This document shows positions 11,103 to 20,708 of a DNA stretch of 64,000 bases, one piece after another. This DNA comes from Paenibacillus sp. HB172176 (lineage in GTDB: Bacteria; Bacillota; Bacilli; Paenibacillales; Paenibacillaceae): the NCBI RefSeq assembly GCF_011947265.1, contig NZ_JAATHD010000010.1, forward strand, positions 124,001 through 188,000. Direction: 5' to 3'. Every line of letters starts with the position of its first letter. Positions within the stretch are counted from its first letter, which is position 1. A program made the position numbers and the translations under genes. The notes beneath the pieces are model-generated. The model was given only the letters and a program-made list of their open reading frames with translations, made no database searches and was not told the origin of the DNA.

Positions 11103-11905
11103 GCGAGGAGAAGCAGGATGACCGGAGCGAGATCGAAAAAGAAGAGGATAAGAGCGAGAAGAAGGATGAGGTTGACGTGGCAGGAGAGGAGAAGAACAGG
11201 GCCGATCTAGGCGAAAGCGGGATCAGCGAGGCCGAGAGCAAAGCAAAAGTCGGCGATAGCGGGACCAGGGCGGCCGAAAAGCAGTCGGAGCCGGCCGCAG
11301 CCGATACGGCGCCTGCGGCGGATCCTGAGCGCGAAGCGAAGCTTAAGGCGGCGGCAGAGGCTCGCGCCGCAAGGGCTGCCGCGAAGGCGAAAGCCGAGGC
11401 GGAGGCTGCGCAGCCGAAGGAGCCGTCGCCGAAGCAGGGGGAGCTGGACCGCATTGCCGAGCTTCTGCGTTCGGAGGTGTCGCCGGACGCGGTGCTGGAG
11501 GCCGTCCTTAACGAGTTGAACGGCGATATGCCGATGCTTGTGCTGGAGCCGGCGCACTGGCCAGCGGCGGCGGAGCTGCTTAAGCGGCATAGGGAGCTGC
11601 GCTTCAATTATCTTCGCAATGTATCCGGCATAGACTATGAGACGCATCTGGAAGTTGTCTACCATCTGCTTTCTATGGCGAGTCATCGCGAGGTCGCCGT
11701 AAAGCTGAAGGCGGATCGGGAGCAGCCAAGCCTGCCTTCCGCTGCGCCGGTTTGGGCGACCGCCAATTGGAACGAGCGCGAAATTTACGATTTGCTCGGA
11801 GTGAAGTTCGAGGGCCATCCCGACCTGAGGCGCATTATGATGCCCGATGACTGGGAAGGCCATCCGCTGCGCAAGGACTATGAACCGCTCGATTCGGAGG
11901 TGTAG
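11099..11905 (+). CDS. nuoC: NADH-quinone oxidoreductase subunit C with charged N-terminal extension
   Basis: Peripheral-arm 30-kDa subunit of complex I. The conserved domain occupies about residues 118-268 and includes [15 protein letters not shown] and PLRKDYEP. The first ~115 residues are an extension absent from classical NuoC: a Glu/Lys/Asp-rich stretch followed by an Ala/Arg/Lys-rich, probably helical segment. Its low complexity and high GC suggest a disordered or coiled-coil tail. The ATG overlaps the nuoB stop and no internal start is better supported. NuoC and NuoD are separate genes here. Confidence 0.94.
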   Translation: MSEEKQDDRSEIEKEEDKSEKKDEVDVAGEEKNRADLGESGISEAESKAKVGDSGTRAAEKQSEPAAADTAPAADPEREAKLKAAAEARAARAAAKAKAEAEAAQPKEPSPKQGELDRIAELLRSEVSPDAVLEAVLNELNGDMPMLVLEPAHWPAAAELLKRHRELRFNYLRNVSGIDYETHLEVVYHLLSMASHREVAVKLKADREQPSLPSAAPVWATANWNEREIYDLLGVKFEGHPDLRRIMMPDDWEGHPLRKDYEPLDSEV

Positions 11906-11911
11906 CCCAAG

Positions 11912-13012
11912 GTGATCAGAACCGAAGAATTATTGCTGAATGTCGGCCCCCAGCATCCGAGCACGCATGGGGTCTTCCGCATTATCGTGAAGCTGGACGG
12001 AGAGATCATAACGGAAGCGACGCCGGTGATGGGCTATCTTCACCGGGGCACGGAGAAGCTGGCGGAGAACCTCAATTTCACGCAAATTATCCCTTATACG
12101 GATCGCATGGATTATGTCTCGGCGATGACGACCAATTACGTGCTGGTCCATGCGGTGGAATCCATGATGGGCCTCGAGGTGCCGATTCGCGCGGAGTTCA
12201 TGAGACTGCTCGTGATGGAGCTGCAGCGCGTCGCGAGCCATCTGGTCTGGTGGGGCACGTATCTGCTCGATATCGGAGCGATGAGCCCGTTCCTCTATGC
12301 GTTCCGCGACCGCGAAATGATTATCAATCTGTTCAATGAGCTGTGTGGAGCCAGACTCACTTATAATTACATGCGCGTGGGCGGAGTGAAATGGGATGCG
12401 CCTCCAGGCTGGCTCGACAAGGTGAGAGAGTTCGTGCCTTACATGGAGAAGAAGCTTGAGGATTACGACAAGCTGGTGACGGGCAACGAAATCTTCCTCG
12501 CCCGAATCAAGGGAGTCGGGGGTTACGACGCGGCGACGGCAATCGATTACGGCTTGTCGGGCGCGAATCTGCGCTGCACGGGTGTGAAGTGGGATCTTCG
12601 AAAGGATGAGCCTTACAGTCTGTACGATCGTTTCGAATTCGACGTGCCGACAGGTCAAAACGGCGACTGCTACGACCGTTACCGCATAAGGCTAGAGGAG
12701 ATTCGGCAAAGTCTGCGCATTCTGAAGCAGGCGCTGGAGCAATTCCCGAGCGGCGGCGAGACGATGGGCAAGGTTCCTCGTGCGATCCGGCCTCCTGTTG
12801 GAGAGATCTATACGCGGATCGAATCGCCGCGCGGCGAGATCGGCTGCCATATTGTGTCCAAGGGCAAGGCGGAGCCATACCGGCTCAAATTCCGCCGGCC
12901 TTCGTTCGTTAATCTTCAAATTTTGCCCAAGCTGCTGGTGGGTGAAACGATGACGAATCTCATTACGATACTGGGCGGCATCGATATCGTGGTCGGGGAG
13001 GTGGATTGCTGA
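11912..13012 (+). CDS. nuoD: NADH-quinone oxidoreductase subunit D
   Basis: 49-kDa peripheral-arm subunit that forms the quinone pocket with NuoB. It begins with LLLNVGPQHPSTHGVFR, the hallmark of the family, and includes GYLHRGTEKLAE. The length of 366 residues is typical for Firmicutes. The start is GTG at 11912 with GGAGGTG nine bases upstream. The stop overlaps the preferred nuoH start by one base (TGATG). Confidence 0.96.
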   Translation: MIRTEELLLNVGPQHPSTHGVFRIIVKLDGEIITEATPVMGYLHRGTEKLAENLNFTQIIPYTDRMDYVSAMTTNYVLVHAVESMMGLEVPIRAEFMRLLVMELQRVASHLVWWGTYLLDIGAMSPFLYAFRDREMIINLFNELCGARLTYNYMRVGGVKWDAPPGWLDKVREFVPYMEKKLEDYDKLVTGNEIFLARIKGVGGYDAATAIDYGLSGANLRCTGVKWDLRKDEPYSLYDRFEFDVPTGQNGDCYDRYRIRLEEIRQSLRILKQALEQFPSGGETMGKVPRAIRPPVGEIYTRIESPRGEIGCHIVSKGKAEPYRLKFRRPSFVNLQILPKLLVGETMTNLITILGGIDIVVGEVDC

Positions 13013-14025
13013 TGGGCGCTTGGCTGAATGAGCCTATGACCTGGAGCAATGCGATCATTCTGTTCCTGTGGGCGGTCGTGCTGCTGCTCATCGTGCTTGG
13101 ATTCGTGACCTATGCGATCTATTACGAGCGCAAGGTGATTGGTTGGATGCAGCTGCGCGTTGGCCCGAATCGCGTTGGCCCGCTTGGCCTCTTGCAGACC
13201 GTGGCGGATATCTTCAAGCTGCTGGTCAAGGAGGATACCGTTCCCCGCAAGGCCGACAGGCTGCTCTTTCTGATCTCGCCGGGCCTCGCTTTCGTTCCGG
13301 CCTTCGCGGTGCTGGCCGTCATTCCGTATGCCAAGCATCTCTATTTCGCAGACCTTAATGTCGGTTTACTGTATTACGTCGCGCTGTCCGGCATCTCGAC
13401 GCTGGCGATGGTGCTGGGCGGCTGGGCGTCTAATAACAAATACGCCTTGCTAGGCGGCATGAGATCGGCGGCGCAGATGATCAGCTACGAGGTGCCGCTT
13501 GTCATCTCGATTGTCGGCGTCATCATGATGACGGGGAGTCTCAATCTTCGCGATATTGTGGAGGCGCAGGGCGGAGGATGGTTCTGGCAATGGAATTTTC
13601 TGCCGCAGATTATCGGCTTTGCCATCTTCTATATCGCCGCCGTATCGGAGCTGAACCGGACGCCTTTCGATCTGCCTGAGGCTGAGTCGGAGCTGGTGGC
13701 GGGCTATCATGTGGAGTACAGCGGATTTCGCTTCGCTTTCTATATGCTGACGGAATATGTGTATGTGTACGCGATTGCCGCGCTAATGACGGTGCTCTTC
13801 CTGGGAGGCTGGCAAGCGCCGCTGCCGATTCTGGATTTCGTGCCGGGAATCATCTGGTTCCTCATCAAGTTCGCGGCGATTGTATTCTCATTCTTCTGGA
13901 TCCGGGCTACCTTCCCCAGACTGCGGGTGGATCAATTGATGAGTCTCGGCTGGAAGGTGCTTCTGCCGGTTGCCTTGCTGAATGTATTCCTGACGGCGCT
14001 CTGCATGGAGCTGTTCGTCAAATAG
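13012..14025 (+). CDS. nuoH: NADH-quinone oxidoreductase subunit H
   Basis: Membrane subunit linking the quinone site to the proton-pumping arm; about eight membrane helices over 337 residues. Landmarks are [20 protein letters not shown] and the acidic loop [23 protein letters not shown] 13012 is preferred to the in-frame TTG at 13006 because GGGGAGGTGG (12995-13004) has correct spacing only for the ATG. Confidence 0.96.
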   Translation: MGAWLNEPMTWSNAIILFLWAVVLLLIVLGFVTYAIYYERKVIGWMQLRVGPNRVGPLGLLQTVADIFKLLVKEDTVPRKADRLLFLISPGLAFVPAFAVLAVIPYAKHLYFADLNVGLLYYVALSGISTLAMVLGGWASNNKYALLGGMRSAAQMISYEVPLVISIVGVIMMTGSLNLRDIVEAQGGGWFWQWNFLPQIIGFAIFYIAAVSELNRTPFDLPEAESELVAGYHVEYSGFRFAFYMLTEYVYVYAIAALMTVLFLGGWQAPLPILDFVPGIIWFLIKFAAIVFSFFWIRATFPRLRVDQLMSLGWKVLLPVALLNVFLTALCMELFVK

Positions 14026-14044
14026 GCGAAAGGGGAGAGAGGAC

Positions 14045-14494
14045 ATGAATGGACTGTTTCGAGGACTAGGCGTGACGCTCAAAGCGATGGCTTCGCCCAA
14101 GGTGACGACCTCTTATCCGGATGAAGAGATGCGGATGCCGGATCGTTTCCGGGGCATTCAGCATTTTATACCCGATCTCTGCATTGTCTGCAATCAATGC
14201 GCGCGCATCTGCCCGACGGATTGCATCACGCTGACGGGCAAGCCGAATCCCGACCCCGAGAAGCGGGGCAAGGTAATCGACACATTCGATATTAATTTTG
14301 AAATTTGCATTCTTTGCGATTTGTGCACGGAGGTTTGTCCGACGGAGGCGATTGTGATGACCAATCACTTCGAGCTCGCAACTTTTAGCCGGGATGAGCT
14401 GTATAAAGATGCAGAGTGGTTAAGCGGCAACAATTCACTCGTCAGAGTCGACAACAACAATATCGGCGCTCCGGGCAAAGGGGGCGGCAAATAA
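14045..14494 (+). CDS. nuoI: NADH-quinone oxidoreductase subunit I (two [4Fe-4S] ferredoxin-like)
   Basis: Peripheral-arm subunit with two [4Fe-4S] clusters (N6a/N6b) passing electrons to NuoB. Cluster ligands are Cys46/49/52/56 and Cys88/91/94/98, both in CxxCxxCxxxCP arrangement. The 149 residues include a Gly/Lys-rich C-terminal tail. Ribosome site GGGGAGAGAGG upstream of the ATG. nuoJ starts at the base after the stop. Since NuoEFG are missing, this subunit is a likely entry region for the unknown electron donor. Confidence 0.96.
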   Translation: MNGLFRGLGVTLKAMASPKVTTSYPDEEMRMPDRFRGIQHFIPDLCIVCNQCARICPTDCITLTGKPNPDPEKRGKVIDTFDINFEICILCDLCTEVCPTEAIVMTNHFELATFSRDELYKDAEWLSGNNSLVRVDNNNIGAPGKGGGK

Positions 14495-15016
14495 TTGTTC
14501 AACGTCGAGATAACGGGAGAGTTTGTCGCATTCTTCATCCTGGCCGTCATTCTGATCGGCGGCGTCGTCTTGATGATCAGCTTGGAGAAGGTCGTTCATA
14601 TGGTGCTTTCCATGGCGGCGGTGTTCGTTGGTCTTGCCGGCATGTACGTGCTTCTCGAGGCTGAATTCGTTGCCTTCGTGCAAGTGCTGATCTATGCGGG
14701 CGCGGTGTCTGTGCTGATGATTTTCGGCATTATGATGACGAAGCACGGCGATCACCAGAAGGAACCTGCGAGGCCGGCGCATGAGCTGCTGTCGGCCATC
14801 GGGGCGCTATGTCTGTTCGGATTGCTGTTCTACGCGATTCGGACGACGGATTTGTCATCGGCTGGAACTACGGCTTTCGATCCGGGGAACGATCAGACGA
14901 TGGAAATCGGGAAACAACTGTTTACCAGCTATGTGATTCCTTTCGAGCTGGTGTCGATCCTGCTTACCGTGGCGTTCATAGGCGCCATAGCGATTGCGAA
15001 GAAGGAGGAGGAATGA
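14495..15016 (+). CDS. nuoJ: NADH-quinone oxidoreductase subunit J
   Basis: Membrane subunit of the proton-pumping arm, 173 residues with about five hydrophobic helices, including the conserved segment [20 protein letters not shown]. The start is TTG at 14495, directly after the nuoI stop, with GGGGGCGG as a weak ribosome site; the family N-terminus fits this start. It is followed by nuoK after 4 bp. Confidence 0.94.
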   Translation: MFNVEITGEFVAFFILAVILIGGVVLMISLEKVVHMVLSMAAVFVGLAGMYVLLEAEFVAFVQVLIYAGAVSVLMIFGIMMTKHGDHQKEPARPAHELLSAIGALCLFGLLFYAIRTTDLSSAGTTAFDPGNDQTMEIGKQLFTSYVIPFELVSILLTVAFIGAIAIAKKEEE

Positions 15017-15020
15017 TGAT

Positions 15021-15323
15021 ATGCTGCCTTCTTACCTGACGATGGCGGCCATCTTGTTCTGCATGGGTCTCTACGGGGCCTTGGCGAAGAAGAATGCCAT
15101 CATTGTGCTGTTATCGCTCGAATTGATGCTGAATGCGGTCAATTTGAATTTGGTCGCCTTCTCCAAATACGGGGTGATTCCGTCTCTCACGGGGCAGATT
15201 TTCTCGATCTTTACTATAACGGTTGCGGCGGCGGAGGCTACGATTGCCGTAGCGATCCTGATTGCCCTGTTCCGCGCTCGCGGTACGGTGCAGGCGGATG
15301 AATTCAATCAAATGAGGAGGTAA
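15021..15323 (+). CDS. nuoK: NADH-quinone oxidoreductase subunit K
   Basis: Small antiporter-like membrane subunit of complex I, 100 residues with three helices and the conserved segment [18 protein letters not shown] holding the key glutamates. ATG 15021 is chosen because GAAGGAGGAGGAA lies just upstream and the family starts at MLPSYLT; an earlier in-frame start at 14994 would add an implausible Arg-rich tail inside nuoJ. Confidence 0.95.
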   Translation: MLPSYLTMAAILFCMGLYGALAKKNAIIVLLSLELMLNAVNLNLVAFSKYGVIPSLTGQIFSIFTITVAAAEATIAVAILIALFRARGTVQADEFNQMRR

Positions 15324-15331
15324 CGCGGAGA

Positions 15332-17248
15332 ATGGACTTCTATACGAAAATAGCCTGGATCATTCCAATGTTCCCGTTCCTGTCCTTCTTGATTTTGACC
15401 GCGCTGGGCAGAAGCTATCGTATGGCGGGCGCTGCAATCGGCTCCTCGGCTTCCTTGTTGTCCTTGTTGATGTCGCTCTTGCTGCTCTATGAACGGTTGC
15501 AGGAGGGCGCGCTGGATTACAGCAACAGCTTCGAGTGGATTTCGATGGGCAGCTTCACCTTGCAGATTGGCTATGAAATAACGAACTTGACCGCGATGAT
15601 GCTGGTAGTCGTAAGCCTGGTCAGCTTTCTGGTCAATGTGTATTCTGCCGGCTATATGAAGGATGACGAGCGGATAGCGGTATTCTACAGCTATATGTCG
15701 CTGTTCGCGTTCTCGATGTTCGGGCTTGTGCTGTCCGACAATATATTGTCCATGTATATCTTCTGGGAGCTCGTCGGCGTCTGCTCCTTCCTGCTGGTCG
15801 GCTTCTGGTATTCGAAGCCGTCGGCGAGAGCCGCCGCCAAGAAGGCGTTCATCGTAACCCGAATCGGCGACGCGGGCTTGTTGATAGCCGTGTTGCTGCT
15901 CTTCTGGTATATGCCGGATCACGCCTTGGACTTCACGATGATTCAAAGTGTATTCCAGGGGCAGGCGGGCTCGATCACATCTGGCATCACAACGGCGATT
16001 GCCTTGCTGATTTTCCTCGGCGCAATGGGCAAATCGGGACAGTTCCCGCTGCATGTCTGGCTGCCCGACGCGATGGAAGGCCCCACGCCGATCAGCGCCC
16101 TGATTCATGCGGCGACGATGGTGGCGGCGGGCGTGTTCCTCGTCGCACGAACGTTCGACATCTTTGAAGCTTCTGCCGCGGCGATGCATACGGTCGCTTA
16201 TGTCGGCGGCTTCACCGCACTGTTCGCGGCTACGATCGCGCTTGCGCAGAATGATCTGAAACGAATTTTGGCGTACTCGACGATTAGTCAATTAGGCTAT
16301 ATGATGATGGCGCTGGGGCTCGGCTCGATCACTGGAGGCATGTTCCATCTCTTCACCCACGCCTTCTTCAAGGCGCTGCTCTTCCTCGGAGCGGGAAGCG
16401 TCATTCATGCTGTACATACGCAGGATGTCCGGGAGATGGGCGGTCTCGGTTCGCGCATGCGCATCACTGCCTGGACCTTCGCCATCGGCTCGCTCGCTCT
16501 GGTCGGCATTCCGCCTCTGGCGGGCTTCTGGTCGAAGGATGCGATTCTCGGCATCGCGTTCGACGAGAACAAGCTGTTGTTCGCTGTTGGTCTTGCGGCG
16601 GCTTTCTGTACAGCCTTGTATATGGCGAGGCTATTCATCCTTGTATTCCTCGGGGAGTCGCGCGGAGAGAAGCCGGTGCAGGATGAAGAGCCTGTTCGGG
16701 AAGGGTCTGAAGGGGCGGGAAGAAGCCTTGAGTCGCCTATGATTATGACCTTGCCGCTTCTGGCGCTGGCGGTGCTGGCGGCGGTCGCCGGTTTCGTGGA
16801 GACGCCTTGGAGCGGATGGCTGAGCGATTGGCTTGGCGATAACGGCGAAGCTTCGCATGGCAGCGCGGTTATTATGATCCTTTCGACAATCGTGCTTTTG
16901 CTTGGGCTTTACACAGGTTGGGCGCTGTTCAGAAGGGGCGGGGGAGAGCGCCTGCTTGTCTTCCAGCAATCGCCGTGGCTGAACAAACTGCTCGAGCGCG
17001 GCTATTATATGGATGAGCTCTACGAGCTTGTATTCGTGAAATCTCTTAAGGCGGCGGGTGACGCGTTGAATGTCTTCGACAAGTACATCATCGGCGGATT
17101 GGTCCGACTTACTGGCGCGCTTGCAAGCTCGGCAGGCAGAGGGGCGACGCGTCTGCAGAACGGTCAAGTGCAAGCCTACAGTCTGGCGGCTATTATCGGT
17201 ATTCTTCTGTTTGTTATCGCGATTGTCGGAAGGAGGCTTCTCTCATGA
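15332..17248 (+). CDS. nuoL: NADH-quinone oxidoreductase subunit L
   Basis: Largest proton-pumping antiporter-like subunit, 638 residues with many membrane helices and the long C-terminal lateral helix region. Recognisable segments are MYIFWELVGVCSFLLVGFWY, with the conserved pumping glutamate, and PLHVWLPDAMEGPTPISALI. AGGAGGT precedes the ATG. The stop overlaps the nuoM start by ATGA. Confidence 0.96.
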   Translation: MDFYTKIAWIIPMFPFLSFLILTALGRSYRMAGAAIGSSASLLSLLMSLLLLYERLQEGALDYSNSFEWISMGSFTLQIGYEITNLTAMMLVVVSLVSFLVNVYSAGYMKDDERIAVFYSYMSLFAFSMFGLVLSDNILSMYIFWELVGVCSFLLVGFWYSKPSARAAAKKAFIVTRIGDAGLLIAVLLLFWYMPDHALDFTMIQSVFQGQAGSITSGITTAIALLIFLGAMGKSGQFPLHVWLPDAMEGPTPISALIHAATMVAAGVFLVARTFDIFEASAAAMHTVAYVGGFTALFAATIALAQNDLKRILAYSTISQLGYMMMALGLGSITGGMFHLFTHAFFKALLFLGAGSVIHAVHTQDVREMGGLGSRMRITAWTFAIGSLALVGIPPLAGFWSKDAILGIAFDENKLLFAVGLAAAFCTALYMARLFILVFLGESRGEKPVQDEEPVREGSEGAGRSLESPMIMTLPLLALAVLAAVAGFVETPWSGWLSDWLGDNGEASHGSAVIMILSTIVLLLGLYTGWALFRRGGGERLLVFQQSPWLNKLLERGYYMDELYELVFVKSLKAAGDALNVFDKYIIGGLVRLTGALASSAGRGATRLQNGQVQAYSLAAIIGILLFVIAIVGRRLLS

Positions 17249-18885
17249 GCTTGCTTCAAGATATTCCGATTCTATCGATTATACTCGGAACGCCGCTTCT
17301 TGGACTTATCGTCGTGCTTCTGCTGCCGAAGTCCAGGAGCAATTGGTTGAAAGCGGCGGCCATTATAACAACCCTGATTCCAATGGTGCTGTCGATCTGG
17401 CTTTATTCGGACTACGACAGCATGCGCGGCGGCGACGCTTACGGCGAGGAGGTCGATTGGCTGCAGCTGCCGCTTAATCATGACGTCATCTCTGATGCGG
17501 ACAGCAGCTTTGTGCTGCAATATTCGCTTGGAGTCGACGGTTTGACCTTGCCGCTGCTGCTGCTCACGGCGATTGTGACGGCGATGGCGGCGCTTGCCGC
17601 GACACATATCAAGAAACGGTGGAAATCGTTTTTTGTCTGGTTTCTCCTGCTGGAATTCGGGATGCTGGGCGCATTCCTGGCCAGGGATCTGTTCCTGTTC
17701 TTCCTCTTCTTCGAGATTACGCTGGTGGCGACCTACTTCCTTATCGGCATTTGGGGTTATTTCAACAGGGAGCGGGCGGCGAACATGTTCCTGCTCTACA
17801 ATGGAATCGGCTCGGCGCTCATGCTGATTGCATTCGTGATGCTGGCGAATACGGCGGGCTTCCATATCGATCAATCCGGCGCTACCGCTACGTTCATCTA
17901 CAGCGGAAGTTATTCGGACATTATGCGGAACTTGACGGACAGCGGAGCCTGGGTCAATGTCTTGCCAACCGCAATCGGAAACGTGAATCCATTCTATATG
18001 AGCGACGGGATGCAGTGGTCGATCTTCGTGCTGCTGCTCATCGCCTTCGGCATCAAGCTTCCCTTGTTCCCGTTCCATACGTGGATGCTTGGCGTGCACA
18101 AGGAGGCTCCGCCTTCTGTTGTGATGATTCACTCCGGCATTCTGCTCAAGCTTGGCGCTTACGGCTTGCTGCGGTTCGGGCTGCTGCTGTTCCCGGAGCA
18201 AGCTCGAGATTCGGCGACCGCGCTTGCCGTGCTTGGCGTTGTCAATGTGCTGTATGGCGCCGTTCTGGCCTTCCGTCAGCAGGATTTCAAGCTGGTGCTG
18301 GCATATTCGTCGGTGAGCCATATGGGTATTGTAATGATTGGCCTCGCGGCGATGAACGAAATCGGCTTGCAGGGCGCAGTGTTCCAACTGGTATCGCATG
18401 GTTTAATTTCGGCGCTGCTGTTCCTCATCGTCGGCAGTCTCTATGAGCGAACGAAGACAACCGAGCTCGGCGAGCTGGGCGGACTATCGCGGTCCATGCC
18501 CTTCATGAGCGGCGTGCTGCTGGTCGGAGGTCTGGCTTCGCTTGGCTTGCCGGGCCTCTCCGGCTTCATCGGGGAGGTGTTAGCGTTCCTCGGCTTGTTC
18601 GAGACGATGAAGGCGGTCACGGTCATTGCGATCGCAGGCATCGTGCTTGCTGCGGCATATGTGCTGAGAAGCGTGCTCAAGATTACGTTCGGCCCGCAGA
18701 AGGAGAGCTTCTCTTCTTTCAAGGATGTGAGATTCATAGAAGCGCTGCCGATGATCATTCTGCTGGCCTTCATTATCCTGCTCGGCTGTTATCCGTCCGT
18801 GCTGACCGATACGGTGCAATTCAGCGTAGGCGGGTTTATGGATCAGTTATTCGCGGGAGGGGGCGGGGGGTTGAATCATGGGTGA
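17245..18885 (+). CDS. nuoM: NADH-quinone oxidoreductase subunit M
   Basis: Antiporter-like proton-pumping subunit of complex I, 546 residues, about 14 helices. Landmarks are FFLFFEITLVATYFLIGIWG and the half-channel loop GVHKEAPPSVVMIHSGILLK. The ATGA overlap with nuoL and the 8-bp overlap with nuoN show tight coupling. Confidence 0.96.
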   Translation: MSLLQDIPILSIILGTPLLGLIVVLLLPKSRSNWLKAAAIITTLIPMVLSIWLYSDYDSMRGGDAYGEEVDWLQLPLNHDVISDADSSFVLQYSLGVDGLTLPLLLLTAIVTAMAALAATHIKKRWKSFFVWFLLLEFGMLGAFLARDLFLFFLFFEITLVATYFLIGIWGYFNRERAANMFLLYNGIGSALMLIAFVMLANTAGFHIDQSGATATFIYSGSYSDIMRNLTDSGAWVNVLPTAIGNVNPFYMSDGMQWSIFVLLLIAFGIKLPLFPFHTWMLGVHKEAPPSVVMIHSGILLKLGAYGLLRFGLLLFPEQARDSATALAVLGVVNVLYGAVLAFRQQDFKLVLAYSSVSHMGIVMIGLAAMNEIGLQGAVFQLVSHGLISALLFLIVGSLYERTKTTELGELGGLSRSMPFMSGVLLVGGLASLGLPGLSGFIGEVLAFLGLFETMKAVTVIAIAGIVLAAAYVLRSVLKITFGPQKESFSSFKDVRFIEALPMIILLAFIILLGCYPSVLTDTVQFSVGGFMDQLFAGGGGGLNHG

Positions 18886-20431
18886 ACTAACAAATGCTGA
18901 AGGGCTGATGTGGTCCGAGGTTTGGTATATGGCTCCCGAGGCGTTGCTTGGCGTTTGCTTCCTTATTCTAGTCGTCGCCGAACTGTTCTTGCCGAAGTCT
19001 CGGGGAGCAAGCATGATTGGCGGCGCCGCTCTGGCCAGCCTGATCGCGGCATTCGGTCTCGTCATCTGGCAGATGACGGATCGTATGGGGAGCGGCAACG
19101 GAGATGAGGTTGTCTCGCTGCTCGGCGACAGTTATCGAATCGACGATTACGGGAGTCTGGTCAAGCTGCTGCTGCTAGCCGGCACCATTCTGGTTGCCTT
19201 GCTCGGCATGGGGTCGATTCACCGGGATCATGAGTTGCCGGGGAAGGGCGAATTCTATTATCTGCTTCTGCCGGCGGCCATCGGAGGCATGATGATGGCG
19301 TCCTCCGCCAATCTGGTTACGCTGTATATCGGGCTTGAGCTGCTCAGCATCACGACTTACGTGCTGGTCGCTTTGCGCAAGCGCTCGGTCTTGTCCTCCG
19401 AAGCCGCCTTCAAATATGTCGTAACGGGCGGCGTATCGTCCGCTTTTATCCTGTATGGCATTTCTTATATTTACGGGGTGACGGGGTCTTTGCAGTTAAG
19501 TGTCATTGCAGATGCGTTGCCTGCTGCGCTGGAGCATTATGAGGCGCTGCTCTATGTCGGGTTCGGCTGCATGCTTATTGGCTTTGCGGTGAAGATCGCG
19601 GCGGCGCCGTTCCATGTTTGGGCGCCGGATGTGTATCAAGGCGCGCCGACGCCAATCTCGGCCTTCCTTGCCGTCGTTTCGAAGGGTGCGGCGCTTGCCG
19701 TCGTTCTGCGAATCATGTTTGCGGTGGTGCTATACGGCGGCGGGGGAAGCGGCTTGCAGGATGATCTGTTCTTTGGGCTGAAGCTGCTAGGCGCCATCGC
19801 GATGCTGGTCGGCTCGGTCGCCGCGCTGAAACAGATGAATGCGAAGCGTATGCTGGCTTTGTCCGGTGTGGCGAACGCGGGTTATTTGCTCGTGCCGATC
19901 TCGCTGTCCATCACCGTCGTGCATAGCAACAATGTGTCGGAGCTCATCTTTTATCTTGCCGCCTATTTGCTTATGACGATCGGCGCGTTCGGGGTACTGA
20001 CCGTCGTCAGTCGGGCGGAGGGGCATGACGAGCTGAGAGGCTTCGCCGGAATGTACTACCGGGCTCCCTGGACCGCCGCTGCAATGACGGTGCTGGTGCT
20101 GTCCCTCGCCGGCTTGCCGGTGTCGGCGGGCTTTTTCGGCAAGCTGTTCATTCTGCTGGGGGCTGCCAATGCGAAAGCGTACTGGCTGGTCGCGGTGATG
20201 GTCGTCAGCAGCGTAATCTCGTATTATTTCTATTTCGGAATTCTTCGTCAAATGTTCATGCGCAGCGAAGGGGCCGGGGGTCATAAGCTAATGGTTCCGG
20301 TTCCAATCGGCATCGTCATCTGGTTCTGCGTCGCCGCGACGCTGGCGCTTGGCTTGTTCCCGGGGCTTCTGCTGGATCCGATTAATCAAGTGTTCTCATT
20401 CGCCGGGGATTTGATGAACCTGGCTGGGTAA
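18878..20431 (+). CDS. nuoN: NADH-quinone oxidoreductase subunit N
   Basis: Third antiporter-like subunit, 517 residues with about 14 membrane helices. Landmarks are LVTLYIGLELLSITTYVLVA and APFHVWAPDVYQGAPTPISA. It is the last nuo gene, ending 40 bp before a terminator. The preceding nuo genes are A, B, C, D, H, I, J, K, L and M; no E, F or G gene is in the window. Confidence 0.96.
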   Translation: MGELTNAEGLMWSEVWYMAPEALLGVCFLILVVAELFLPKSRGASMIGGAALASLIAAFGLVIWQMTDRMGSGNGDEVVSLLGDSYRIDDYGSLVKLLLLAGTILVALLGMGSIHRDHELPGKGEFYYLLLPAAIGGMMMASSANLVTLYIGLELLSITTYVLVALRKRSVLSSEAAFKYVVTGGVSSAFILYGISYIYGVTGSLQLSVIADALPAALEHYEALLYVGFGCMLIGFAVKIAAAPFHVWAPDVYQGAPTPISAFLAVVSKGAALAVVLRIMFAVVLYGGGGSGLQDDLFFGLKLLGAIAMLVGSVAALKQMNAKRMLALSGVANAGYLLVPISLSITVVHSNNVSELIFYLAAYLLMTIGAFGVLTVVSRAEGHDELRGFAGMYYRAPWTAAAMTVLVLSLAGLPVSAGFFGKLFILLGAANAKAYWLVAVMVVSSVISYYFYFGILRQMFMRSEGAGGHKLMVPVPIGIVIWFCVAATLALGLFPGLLLDPINQVFSFAGDLMNLAG

Positions 20432-20471
20432 GCGGCTTGAGAAAGAGTATAGTCATACGCGGAGAATGCGA

Positions 20472-20518
20472 ATTTCTCCCCTCGCGAATCTCTCCTCGTG
20501 AGGGGAGATTTGTTTTTT
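20472..20518 (+). terminator. Rho-independent terminator of the nuo operon
   Basis: Stem with arms TCTCCCCTCGCG and CGTGAGGGGAGA (one G-U pair, with further A/T pairing outside) and a short loop, followed by TTGTTTTTT. The rest of the 277-bp gap before the next gene holds a possible weak promoter (TACAAT at 20678-20683) and nothing else recognisable. Confidence 0.92.
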
Positions 20519-20708
20519 GAAATGATGATTCTTCTTGGATTTTGGACAGAATGTGCATAAAATTATTCAGCATCGTTTCTCCGCCGGGCTATCGGGAATT
20601 GCTTATGACTGCGAGTCGACCGAAAAATAAGCCGGATTTCTCCAAAGAATGCCCTCTTTTTTCATCAAGCTTTGATATACAATAGAGGGATTATAGGGGG
20701 GTCGACAT

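Noticed and set aside
17272..18399. Long minus-strand open frame opposite nuoM, and similar ones opposite nuoL, murA and the glycosidase gene
   Set aside because: Composition rich in Arg/His/Gln is typical of antisense readings of GC-rich membrane-protein genes; the plus-strand genes are certain.
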